Assembly (NCBI GenBank): GCA_025618425.1
Contig: CM046832.1
Span: 53,992,993 to 54,056,992, forward strand
Source: Heliocidaris tuberculata
Lineage: Eukaryota > Echinodermata > Echinoidea > Camarodonta > Echinometridae
Reading direction: 5' to 3'
DNA: 64,000 nt
Of this stretch, positions 1 through 13,900 are shown in pieces. The notes beneath the pieces are model-generated. The model was not told the DNA's origin and searched no databases. It worked only from the letters and a program-made list of their open reading frames with translations. The position numbers and the translations under genes were made by a program. How positions within the stretch are numbered: the stretch's first letter is position 1; each line of letters opens with the position of its first letter.

Positions 1-1736
1 ATTAACAACATATATAAGATAGAATATAATAATGATGTCACATCATGATCAATCACTCCCACTTCTGATAAAAAGTGAAGCAAGTGATGTCACTAAACAC
101 AACTTCATGGATTGATGCCTTCAATTGGGTAGAGACTTGTAGTAATAATTCTAAAATGCCTTCACCCCAACATGTATATACAATTAAATGACCCCTATTC
201 CCAAGGGGGAAATAAAACAAAAACAAACATACACATATATACTCACTCACACACACATATACAATTTAATGACAGGCTGACAAATTATGTGGACCCCATT
301 ACTAGAATTTGCAGCTAAATGTAATTATATCTTGTGAAATTCAAGTCTCCTCACTAGGTCCTCCCGATCAAGATTTTAGTTGCATTATAACTATAGCCCA
401 AACATTCTTATATATAATTTACATATGAGTTATATTATTAACTCTATGCTACAAAAAAACCAGGGAGACATCTTCATTGAATATCGATACAAGATCTGCA
501 TATTAAACATTGCTGATTTATAAGAATATTCAAAATTTGCATAACAAGGAGAGAAAGAGCTAAACCAAATATAACCTGATATATTTCAGAATACAAGATT
601 TTGCATCAATCATGTCAACTTCATCTAAACCTGAGCGTTAATTACGAATCCATTTATTGACATTGGTAATACATCAATATAAACAAGAACATAACAAATG
701 TAGATTCTCCTGACATGATGAACAGGTTGCATTCTTCCACATGGAAGTAGACAGGTACAAATCCATTTTGAACACTAGGGGGCAGGGATGAACTTCTGCC
801 ACCCCCCCTTCTTTCCTATGCCTACCCTAAATATACCAATACCTATACCTACCCTGAATAAACCTATAGTTACAATCAGGTGCCAATTCATTTTGGAAAA
901 GGAGGGGGGGGGGGGATAAAACTGTGTCATCCCCATTACTCCAACCAAGGGTATAAGACTACGGGTATAAATAAATACAAGACATACATCATTAAATCAT
1001 GATGTTTCTGCACTAAATTTTAAAAGGTGGATCAACAACGGTACATCTACCGATGTCACGAAATATGTGTTACAAGTACAAAATATCTATGAGGTAAAGA
1101 AAGAGCAGCCTATCTAAATAGCTGTAGGATAAAAATATTTAGACTTGAGATAAAAAATTGAACTACAATTTCAATTTTAATTGAAAATGTATACATATTA
1201 GCAATGAAGAACAAAGATATATTACTACAAATACAATTTTGGGGGTAAAAACAGGCTTATTGCAAATTATTTTCAAGATAAACATATTACCTCAAGGTGA
1301 TATTTTCTGACCCTATGTAGCACATTTTAGCTATGCATATTAGAAATAAAAGCATTTTTTTTGTGGCTTTTCACCATTTCCCTAGAGCTTCATTTAACCT
1401 TTAATGTCATGTGAGGGGGAAAAAAACTGCAAACAGTGATTTCTGCCTAAATGCGAAGTAGAAAAATTATCAAAATTGATATATCCTCTGAAAGAAGTTT
1501 GCATTTTATCTGTATAAAATCCATTATTTGCATTAATTATTTTGCCACAGTTTTAATCAACAATCAAATGTCTCAAAGCATCCTCTGGTTGGTTTCCACA
1601 ACATAAGCCCGACTCTAATCTTGCCAGTCCTTGTCTGTTGTTACGTTTGTCAAGAAAGTTCTTGTGCCAATACCGATCAAGTTACTTTGATCAAATTAAG
1701 CTTCTTCTGCAAGGCAAATTATCTCAGCTTGGTGTA
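1..1736 (-). other. 3'UTR and downstream flank of the giant gene
   Basis: No coding region is supported here. The stretch is AT-rich with G/C homopolymer patches (near 795-815 and 901-915). A possible AATAAA poly(A) signal on the minus strand lies at 653-658 (tttatt on the plus strand). If used, the 3'UTR would be about 1.1 kb; other ends are possible. Confidence 0.35.
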
Positions 1737-2050
1737 TTAGATTGTCACAGACGAATTGGGTCTGACTTTGTCCTTGCCTGTCTTTACATTGGCTGAGTAG
1801 GGTCTCGTGTCGATGCTGATCAAGTTGCTCTGATCAGTTTCAGGTTTCTTCTGCTTCTTCTTCAGAACAAAGTGCCTCAGCTGGGGGCTGACAATGGTCG
1901 GGGTCCTAGGTTTGGCTCCACCCAATCCGAATCTAGCATCGCTTGTTGTCCCCGATACAGGTCTGGATCCCCCCTCTCCATTCCAGGCTGATCCTCTTTT
2001 CTTGTGTAGACTGCCAGGGGTTGGTGGCCTTGGACTCTCTTGTGATGCAT
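1737..2050 (-). CDS. Giant gene, exon 60: basic C-terminal tail and stop
   Basis: The exon encodes residues 3674-3777 and ends TAA at 1739-1737. The acceptor used ends aatctag at 2,051; a more upstream CTAG would hit TGA in frame. The tail is rich in Pro, Ser, Gly, Lys and Arg (FVLKKKQKKPETDQ) with no fold signature. It is likely a disordered basic tail and could bind acidic surfaces. Confidence 0.8.
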
Positions 2051-2776
2051 CTAGATTAGATCGGAATGGAAATTCATCATCACTTCATTGCTAGAAGGGG
2101 TTAAACAGTCAACTGCTAAAGTGTTATCATAGCAAAAACGTTACATCCAGGACAACCATCCCTTGGACTACTACCTCTGATTGATTGCTAGCTCTGGGAC
2201 AACCATCTCCTATGCCTTGTTTGAGTCCTAATTGGGAGTAATTCTCTGACAAAGTGGGACTCGTTCATTGGGGCACGTATTTAGGGGGAGGAAGACGAGT
2301 TATATTATGGATAAGCATATTAACTACAGTTGGCTAGTCTTCCTATTCAGACCCTTTGCTTACCTGACAAACTGGCTGATTCTGACAGGGTGAGGTTGGT
2401 GAAGTTAGCTGGGTTGGATCTTAGCATGTTGATGATCCCCGAGTCCAGGGCTGAGATAAACGCAGATCGGTCTGTCACAGCAAAGCAGCTCTTCCATCCC
2501 AAATAACCTGATACAATGAGAAAAACATAAACATGAAAAAAACATTAATAACAACAATATTGATGATGATGACAGTAATAGTAATAACAACAATAAAATC
2601 AACAATAACATCAACAATAACAATAACAAGGCAGGTGTAATTTGTTTGAAGAAGGAAATTAAACTAACAAAATTAAACTATATGACTGCAACCCTTTTCT
2701 AATAAACAACATTTCTGATTCAGAATATTTATCAAGAAACATTTATCTAAATATTTGATATCATAAAGAATTGAAA

Positions 2777-2817
<41 letters not shown>

Positions 2818-5800
2818 AGATAGAGACCACATACCTTCAGGGTGAATCACAATCACTGTTGGAGCTGCCATGACACCAAATAACTCAGGAACATGATCAC
2901 TCACTGCTGATAGAGCATCAGAGCTCTTTTTCTCAGTAGCTATGAAGGAAATTGAAATCAAGAAGCTAAGCACATGAATGATCAAATTTGTCTCATTGTA
3001 CGTGTAAAGCCATCCAGAGAAACTAGAAGAATTTTCATTAGATGAAGGTTCTTGCCTTTTCAGTTTCAAAGAGCATTGACTATGGTATATGTACTATGAG
3101 TGACCAATAAAGACAGTGACCTTTCAATACTAGGATAATGTTACAAAAACAGAAGAAAAAAAGAAAAAGAAAAGAGATTTCTCAAATACATTTAAAATTA
3201 TGTATTCCAAATTATTACTACAGACATTTCAAATATGGCATCAACAATTCTACGAAACATGCTCTCACGATAAATGCCCTTTAGCCAATTTCCTAAACTA
3301 ACCTAAAATCTCATTTCAACCCGAACCCTGATCTTTGACGAAATAAAGTCCTGGAGCTAATGTCCGGTGACATAAACATAAAAACAAGAAGGAAAACTGC
3401 AATTTCTTACCGAACTGTACTAGTGAGTGGCCAGTGTTGAGTGACCTATTAGCGACCATCTTGGATCCATCTGCTTCTACCTCGGAGCAGCAGCAGCAAT
3501 GCTGGAGTGATCCGTCTCCTTTCCAGCCTCGGTCGGTAAGAACTCTATTCATGGTATCACGATGGGTGTCTGTGTCCTCCCCACTCTCACAACACATACC
3601 AACACACACCAGCTGTGGGCAAGAGGCAGATTGCAAACATGAAAAGGTTCCATTTCATTATTTCTGCCAGTATTTTCATGGGGCTAAATGGTGTATAAAT
3701 CTATTTTAAAAAGTTTTATCTAAGCATAAAAAAAGAAGGAAAACTTTGCTATTTCTTGACACAGTTTCATATCTTATGACTATTATTAATTAATTTTCTT
3801 GTATGATTCAAAAAAACTCTGCCACAGAGAAGGGACAGAAAAATCTGATACAAATACAACTGAATTTCTCCATTCAAATAAATATACTTCATGCTAAATA
3901 TGCATAGGACAAAATACTGAAAACAATACAAGTTATAGAAATTACAAAGATCTCCAAGTAATTATGAATCATTTAAGATATAAAGAGAGAATTAAAAAAC
4001 ATTTTAATTCACCACGAATATTTTGTATCATCATGATCTAAATCCAATTAATGAACTTACATGTAATTTGTTTACATGGATACGAGTATAAAATATAGAT
4101 CAACATTATTAGAACATATTACAGGAAAGACAGGGAGAGTACCTTACCTTATTCGATCTCTTTTTGGCATAACTCACAAAATGTGACATTATGGCTTGTG
4201 ATGCCAGACACCTACAATGATAGCAATGAAAAAGAGACACTAATACATACACAAAGTATGGAAACATTAGACTTCAATGCAAATAAGGTTACTGTTTATT
4301 GGTGACTAACAACCAAATAACAAAGTACAGTCAGACTTGCTTTAGCGACCACCTGTACAGAAAGACCACATGTCTATAAAGACCACAATTTTTGTTTCCC
4401 TTGAATAGTGTTTCCCACTGAACATGTATTAAAGGAACCTGTACAGAAAGACCACCTGCTCATTAAGACCACTTCTCATGTCTCCCCTGAGCGGTCCATA
4501 TATACAGGTGTCACTGTGATTAAGAATACAATACAAATGGATTTTTATGGTGTCTGCAAATCCTGTTCGAGCTAGGGCTTGCAAGAACCTGTTCTTCATA
4601 GTACAATACTAATGGCAACTCTAGTATAGGATAGTGTTCATGCTCGTCCCCTTGTTTGAAGGCCCAGTGTGAAAGGAAATAAGAAATAAATACAGATTCC
4701 AATATGCCTACGCTACATTATCCAGGTATGTTCCACCTCCCCTCTGAAGATTTTGACACTGTTTATTAATTTCTGGATATGCCTCTGCAATACCAGCTTG
4801 AGAGAAAAGTTGTGACATATTCTTACCAGTGTGTCCAGAACAGGATTACGATGGGTTTCTTGTTAGACAGCTTGGAGGGTACGAGAAGCCGATAGGTACC
4901 CTGGCTTTGGTCATACACAGTGACAGAAGGAGCAGGGACACGCCTCGTTGGGAGGTGCTGATGTAGGCTAGCGAGATGAGAGAAGTCTGGATGGGTCTCT
5001 GGATGGAGTGTCTCTTGGAAGGAACAGCATCCTGGATTGGGGTATCTGAATTCAAGCAGCAAGATTAGAATTCATATGATAATAATAACAATTACATGAA
5101 CAAACTAAGACTAATGATAACAATGGCATCTTGTACACGTACAGCACTTTCCAAATTGACAATCACTCAAAAAGCACTTTGAATTAATTATAAGTATGGT
5201 CTTTGGATTCATATCAGGTCTAAGCAGTGTTTGCTCCATTTCCACACCATTAAGGCTTGCTTAAATATGCAGTTGTAAACTGCTGCAAAAAACAGTGGGT
5301 TATTTTTTAAAAGCATACTTCACTTCACATTTCTGTATCTTTTAAAGATAAAGTTGAGTTCTGGTCATGCAATTACATTGTGAAAGAAACTGTCTGGAAG
5401 AAATTGGGAAAGGTTGATCATGTCTAAATAAGAATTGGTATATACTGTGAGGTTTGGGATCATTAAAATGATAAGAAATCAACCCAAACTCGCTCAAAGC
5501 ACATCCACCACAGACAGAAATGGGTATATGGGACTCCACACAGATGTGGCATGAATGTTTGGCCCAAACACTTAAGCTATTTTTCGTCATATTTCGAATA
5601 TAAGGGCATTTGAAGAGAAATCCTTTTCAGGGGACATTTCTACTATTCATATTCATATTCATATTCATATATCGTTCAAAAAGTGATTGCAAAATGAATA
5701 GTGCAAACCGAACTTTTAATAACTAGCATATAGGTTAATTGCCTTCACAGTCTCGATTAGCATGAGTAGTGATGCAATCAAAATGACGCCTCATGTGAGC

Positions 5801-7874
5801 CAGGTTTTAGAAACATAAACAGCATTTTATTGTTGCCTAAATAGAATACCGATAAATAAAAGGAAAGCACTCACTTGACTCCTTGCTTATGGACACTGTT
5901 GAGACAGTATGCCACAAATGGACGGTACGGGCTGGTATCCACGGTGACGACCTCTGATAGATCACTGTGTCCAACGGGATGATCTGTCATGGCTACTAGA
6001 TTCACCCTATGGGTGCCTTTGTAGGCACTCAACTGAATAATTGAATAATTAAACATAGCAAATTAATCTGATGATAAAAAAAATTACACAAGTTCTCACT
6101 GAAAGTCCAACAGACTAGTACAGCACAGGAAATGAACATTGGTTTCATCATTTGGTTACAAAAGAGCAATGTTTATGGAGATTAATGGCTCTAAGTATTT
6201 TACAGAATTTCATTGATTTCAATCTCGTTTAAAATCATAATTTCATTGAAATTCCACACAGCATAAGAAACACTGAGAAAAGCTCTTTATTCCTGAATTT
6301 TGATTTAAATTTTAGTAGTAGTGTTGAAAGCTACGGACTTTTTACAATGTGGTGTAATACGCCTATTATGTCGATGTCATGTTATGTTTTGTATAAATTT
6401 TCACTTTTATATGCATTATTTATGATGTATAATTTCATGTTCCATGTTCTTTCATGTTTTTATATACGATCATACTATGTAAAAATCCCATGCTAAATCT
6501 CCTTGATATTATTGATGGACGAATAAAATTGAATTGAATTGATTTAAGTTAAATGAATATCATTTCTTCTCCTAGCTCCTAGAATCAGTCTCATGATCTT
6601 TTCTACTCTTACTGCATCTACTACTGCTATTCTATAGTTACAGTACAAGTATTTCTCCTTGTATATACAGCTTGACTGATAAATGCACCAACCTTTATCT
6701 CGGTTTCACAGACTTGTGAGTGCAGAACAAATCCATACTGCCCTCCATTGACCAACACCTTGTAACCTGACACTATAGCGTCTCCATCATCTGGTACAGA
6801 GTCCCAAGTCAAAGCGATGCTGATGGTGCCTGGATGAGAGAAAAAGAAAGATCAGTCAATTTGACACACAAATCATTACATTAGATCAAGCAATACATCT
6901 CAGATATCACACGCATACTGTATTTATATAGACTTTCTTGATGATTATATGAATTATTGGCACATGAAACAACTTTTATTGAGATATAGCAAATCATTTC
7001 AAAATTCATGCATATTTAGGCTGAAGCATATTTCTACTTTATTCATAACATTGCAAAATAAAGTTTCGATTTGAAGATAAAGTACACAAAACTAGTGTCG
7101 TTTTATAAAACCTATCAACCAGAGATTAAAGAACCATGTATTATACTTATGTAAAAGACAGTTCGTAATTACAAAATGCATATGTGCCAATATAGGTCAT
7201 TTGTACCAAGTATAAATGGCTCTATATGCTGTTAAAGAGTGAGCAACATGATGTGCACACCAAATGTGATTTCAGTTTAAACAAGTAGTGCATCCACCAA
7301 AACAGATGTGGGTGCGTGTACAAATCAAGGGAATTTGTTGTACCATCTAACAATTACGAACTGGCTAATTGCCAGGGTTGTCTGACCTGTGTACTGTTTC
7401 ATCCTTTCAAGGCAATTGTCCAGACTAGTCTCAATTTCAGCCAAAAATGATGAAACCTCCGACACCTGAGAAATAAATGTGACATACATGTATCACAACG
7501 AATTTCAATGAAATCTCATTAGTAAAGGAATGTACATGTAACAGCAAAACACTTGTATTATACTATTCTTGATGCTGCAGAGCAACAAAAAAACAACAAC
7601 AAAAACAACAGAAATTAATGATATCCTAACAATATCATTGTTCAAATATCATAAAATCTAGTTTGAAAACTTACTCTGGCTAAGAGATCGTCTTGATATT
7701 GCACATCCACCAGGAAGTTTTCCTCCAGATCATGTTCAAGACTAAACAGCTCTTGAAGCAATCTGAAATAAACGCACATTCAAATACACATGGGTGTATA
7801 AGAAAGAACATCACTTCCATCAATACATATACATAGACAGAGAGGACAAGAGTAGGAGAGAGGGTGAGAGGGAG

Positions 7875-7905
<31 letters not shown>

Positions 7906-10900
7906 AGTTATTAACAGACAAACAGACAGGTAGAGAAACAGAGAAAAGGACGGGCTGAATTTCAAAATCATTTTGACCATGGTATGGGATTAAGAATTCT
8001 GTAAAGTAATTACTGGTTTACAACAAAAACTCTGTTTAGGATATCATTCAAGTTACATGTACATGTATATATATCACTTTTTAAATTCCATTGATTGATT
8101 AATTTTCTTTGATGGACATGACACCATCTACATGTATTAGAAGCAGCTCAAGTATTGTATCCAACATAGTCTGAAATAATGCAAAGAAAAACAACGCTCC
8201 TGCACCCACCTGTCTCTATCCTCCATCATACCACAAGCATCAGCATCCAACTGCATCCTCTCCTCCGCCCCTACCACACTCATCATCAGCCTAGGGGCTG
8301 GTGGCCTTCGGGCTACTTGGGCAACCAGTGCCTTGGAGCGGACCGGTTTGGTTAGCCCCTCCAGGTAGACGTCGAGGTATACGGTGTAAGTGACGTGCGC
8401 CAGGAGGCCAGTGAACTCGGTGGAGGTGGCATCGGGCGGGAGGGCAGGGCTGGTCTTGAGGGGGTGGTGTTGGTAGTGGGCGTGCTTGTAATTGCTAGGT
8501 TGCTCAGTCATTAATAGCACCTGTAAAGACACGTGACCGAGTCCACAAATTACATGAGGTGAAAACAAATTATTTAAGGACTTTCCTTTTAGTAAGAGTC
8601 ATGTCTTTCATGTATTTCTATGATTTTTTTGCTTTAGATACTCTACTTTTTCTGTTAAAGTTGCACTTCTTTCATACACTTCTATGATGTTTCTGTAATT
8701 TATTAATTTCATTAAGTGTTTCTCCCACTTTCTTCGAGTCTATTTGGTATGATTTTTATATTTCGTTATAAGCAAGCTTACTAAATACATGTCCAATATG
8801 TTTGTTTGAGGATTTGTTGAAAAAACAGCATTCTGAGCAATAACAAGGTTTTGACTGGCCTACATAAATAAAACAAGGGGAAAAACACCAAAGTGCACTT
8901 CCCTTCAAATTAAAAACATCTCCATATAGTATTGGTAAAATAAAGACTTTTTTAATTATTCCCACCTTGAGGTGTTTAATTTTTGCACCGCCCAGGACCT
9001 CGGGCTCTGACCAGCCGACAATAAGTGAGTTGACCTTCAGTGTGGACATTCTCTGAGGGTCAGGTACAATGACCCCTGGCCAGGTCACTTGGATGGGGTC
9101 AGAGAAGGCACTGTGAAGCTGAGGGTTGCTGCAGGTAGCCTGGCATAAAGATAAAACGAAACAAATTGTTATGTTCTTCAGTATACAATACATGAGAAAA
9201 TTCAGTTTAATGGGGGCCAATCAAGCCCCAAATTAATTTGTATATTGTTAGAACACAAATGCATGTAATCTCCCCTAACTACAGTGTAACTATATGGCAC
9301 ATTCACATAATTCAGGACTAGAGAACAAAAGATGAGAATATGATTTCAAATGAGGGTCTTCACAGAAGCTAACTCTAGTTAACTTCAGTCCACATTCATA
9401 TGCATACATGTGCATCGACTAGTCTACTTTTTATCTTTATTTAGATTGCATTCAAACTTGTAATATCTTGGTACGGAAGTGACATTTGAAATTGATGTTC
9501 TGTCACAGACCTTATATAAAGCAAAGTATTTTTGGTGATTGGTCTCATAACGAATACTTATTCCTGTAGGGTGAAAGAATTCAGGTCAATTTTGCAAGAA
9601 CCTTAATTAAACAAGGGGGTGGGGTCAAATTCTTGGGGACAGCCTATGGTCTACTCCTCAAACTATATTTTAAATTACTAAAACAAGTTGTATCAAATAC
9701 ATGTACATACAATCAATCAACTAAAGAATCCATGCATAATTCATTATATAAGTCATCACTGATATCAATGTCACAACTGATCTCAAATGACCATCACAAT
9801 AAAAAGAGACATTACCTGTAGACTGAAGGCATACGTATGACACATCTTGCCATGTTTGTAGGTGTAGGTGGTAGCATTGGAGTTCAGGGTAGCTGTCTGT
9901 TGACCATCAACCCTCAGCCTATAGCCAGAGATGTTCGCTCCTCCGAAAGCTTTGGGTTTCTCCCATTTCAGTGAGATGCCCTTGAATGATGTTGAACTGT
10001 AAAATGCAATCAAAGCAAATTTCAGTCAGTACATCCTACAAAACCATTGCTATTAAATGTTATCTTTCTAAATGATGCCAAAAAAGGTGCATACACAACC
10101 TTTTTGTAACATTGTCATCTCAATTTCCTCAGCATTATTGCTATATTATTTTATGAGGTTTCATGTAATTTGAATCATTTGATTGGCTGAGAGCGAATTC
10201 ATTGTAGATCTGTTGCAATTGTTATTCATAACAAGTTTTATGAAACGGGGGTCCTACTTTCCCTATTAGTGTCACAATTGCAAAGGTAAACAGTTCATTG
10301 ATACACTATTTATCCACATCTTAGGGACGATTACCATACCACAGAATCAAAATTGGTTAAGTTTCTCACCTCACGTATGGTTGTGGGGTGTTGATCTGCG
10401 ATGACGTCTGCACGATAAGTTGTTTTGATCGACACACCTTGTGATCATCTTTGTCCAGGCCTGTGATTGTGATGAAGTGATTGGTTCCTGGGCTGCAGTT
10501 CTTGATGGTGAAATTGGTTGCAGTTGGACTCAAGAGGGCCTCAATTTCCTTGAGAAGACAAATAAATACAACTTGAACAATCAAATGATGTACATGCAGA
10601 TATTTTGATGAATATTTATATAATATTGAATGGCCTTGAATGGGATACAAGGGTATATCACACGAGCTGATGAGCATACATGTATTTCAAGAGTCGGCAC
10701 GACGAGTGAAGTATTTTCAAAGCCAGTGCGATACAATAAAGCCATTCAATATTATCATTATTAATTGTAAGAAACCTACTTCCTCAAATTTCACCATTTG
10801 ATGTCCTGATGTTTTTATATTGACTTCAACATAAAACATGGTTAGAAAAAAGATTATTTTGTCCTAACCAAGCATCTTGCAAGGGCTGCGCGCATATATC

Positions 10901-13900
10901 CATTGTCTTAACCTTCACATATTTAAACACGTATTCACTTTTTTACGCGTCACACGCACCCCAAACCATGAGATATGGAAAAATATAGCACAGTCATCCG
11001 GGTACTTTTACACAAACCAGGAGATGTTGTTTTAAAATTGCACAGTCATCCGGGTAATTTTGCCCAAAATCATGAGATACGCCAATATTTCTGGTTGCCT
11101 GAAAACCCCTCATACAAATAATAATGTTGAATAAACACTAATGTTTTTGGAAAACCTTTTTACAAATATCTTTCGTGTGCTTCAGGTGGAATAAATATTT
11201 TGTACCTACAACAGTATCAAAGAATGTCAACATTTTCATTGCTTCAAGGCTTGTGTTTCAATACCACTTTGCTAAAAGTTACATTGGACTATTCAACTTT
11301 TTGTTAAAGGCGTTCTCACTTTTTGTGGGATACTTTATATCCTAAAACAAAATACAAGTTTAATTATCAAAATGCAATGTACATGTTAATTACCTTTGGT
11401 TTGACCACACTGCTCCAACTAACTTGTAACCGCTGAATCTTGCTAACACTCTCTAAAAAATGAGAAAAGTCAATAAGAAAGGAATTCAGAATTACATCAA
11501 ACTAAAGTAGTAATAACATGACTGAATATATAATCCATACATAGGAATGAATCCTTTAAATGTTATCTCTATATAAGGGCAAGTCAAAGGTCCCATACAT
11601 TAGTTTTTATGAAATTGTATTACAGAATTGTGAACATAAATTGACAAATTGATGCAACATATTGGTAATGACATTGACATGTACCACGTCAAAATTGCCT
11701 ATTTTCAATTTGTTTCTTTTTGATGCACTAAAGAATACAAGAGGAAATACTTGTTATCATCAAGGGAATCCCAAAACATCCACTTAAAGATATTGACAGA
11801 GTACTGCAATTGTACAGTCAATCATATTTATTCACTATCCAAGCAAAAAACACTGTATGGATAAGGACCTATGCAAGATAGCAAGCTAAACATTTTACCT
11901 GAGCGAAGAAAATCCCAGCATATCCCTATAGTGTGAGTGGTAGCAGATGTGAGCTTCAACTCGATATCTTCAGGAACAAGCTTGGAGCTGGACGTCTTTC
12001 TAGTCCGTCCTCTCCGCCCTGTTCTCCCCTGCTGGGTGCCTCCTTGATGATGGGGCCCCGCAAGGGACTCTAGGAGGGATACCCCTCTGGTAGGAGCAGG
12101 GGCGGAGTCACTATCAGGGGTGCAAAGTCTCAGGTTCTGGTCATGGGCGGAGTCAGCATAGTTTGGATCATCACTCAGGGCACATATACCCAGCAGGTAG
12201 ATCCTATAATTTAATAATGGAGAAAAGAGTATTGATACAAAATCAAGCATATGATATTTAAAAAATCTCCTTTTTGACACTAGCAGATCAAAAAATTATA
12301 TCATTTCCTTTTCAAAGACCTACATCAGAAAAATTTTGCATATCTATGATTTTAGTCAAAGTAATGATGTGATGATGATAAAAGTAACAATGCTCAACAT
12401 GTGACGTACTGAAAGGTTACATACCTATTGGGTCTGCATGGCACTGCCGCTTTGAAGTGGCTTGCACTCAGTGCTTGTCCAATTCGCCTTCCATTCATGT
12501 ACACCTGAAGCATTAAAAAACACATTATTGCACAGATAGGAATATAATTATAATTGATGTAAGTATAAGAAAAGGATGTACGTGAATGATATTCGAATCA
12601 TAGTGAAGGAAAAAAGAAATGAACCATTGAGATAAACATCAATAAACAAATATTTCAATATGAAAGATAAGCTGGATGAAGGAAGAAAACAAGAAAGAGA
12701 AAAAAGAGGGAGGGAAAGAAAGAGGACAATACAAAGAGATAAGACACAAATAAATATTAATTTTTGAAGGAAAAATAAAAATTTGGAAATAAAAAGCGAG
12801 TAAAAGATCATATCTCTTCTACGTATATAAATCATATTGATTTCCATGCCATAGAATTGAACATGATCAGGGTCATTGAAAATGTACGTTTAACCATTTA
12901 CTACCAAGTTCCCAGAATCCCATAGGTTTAACACAGGAAATCTAGTTCCCGTAGGCAGTGGGTTAAGAAACGCTTTATAAGGCATGACCTAGAGCTCATA
13001 TGCAGCATTGTAAAAGTATCTAAGTTCCATGGGTACCTGATATCCCCTCACTCCAACATCACCAAATGTTCTTGGCTCTGACCATTCCAGAATGAACTCG
13101 CTGGTTGTCATGGAAACACAGCAGAGTGTGGGCGGGACTGGTGGTCCTGGTATTTCACACTGGATGCTGGGACTGTTCAGATCCTGCCAGATGTCCTCAT
13201 CTTTGACCGGTTGGACGCTGATGTCATAAATGCACCTGGACATAAAACAAGGCAATCTCCGAGTGAATATTTAGTATCAAGGCATATTATAGAAAAAAGA
13301 ATTCTTACGTACTGTAAAGTCTTTGCCAGCAAAATAAAACAGGCTACTTACCCTAGATTGTAGACAGGGATTTCATGGCTGGTGCAATACTTAGATACAT
13401 TAGCCACATGCTCGTTTCCATCAGCATCACACATCCAGCTCACATCATATCCCAGAATGCCCTGTTCCTCCGCACTGCCACAGTCGAGCAGGCTCCACTG
13501 GACATTGATGAATCCAAGAGGTTCATCCTGGAGGTTTTCTCTTTCATTTTCACCATCACCATCCTCATCTTTAAGTTCCCCATGAGCTTTTCTCAAATGC
13601 TTGTACGTGCACATGCATGACACAATGTTCCCTGACTGGCTTTTGGGAACCGTCACAAATACCATCCTTGATACTGTCTCGTCCTTGTTATCACCGATGC
13701 TCTTGAGAACAGATGTGATCCTCTTCTCCGCACTCACTTCTCCTTTATCTCGTTCCTTCCTCTTAAGGCCCCGCATCGTCACTTTCTTAGGTGTCGTCAC
13801 GGCAACAATATGCACCTTGAGTGTCCTTCCCCCTTTTATTTGGGTCAGGGTGTAGCGGGTGGTGTCCGATGAAAGAAAGATGGGGGCGCTACCTTCTACT

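Noticed and set aside
13375..13855. Several overlapping plus-strand ORFs
   Set aside because: They are antisense shadows of the 610-bp FN3-encoding exon; codon patterns and splice sites support only the minus strand.
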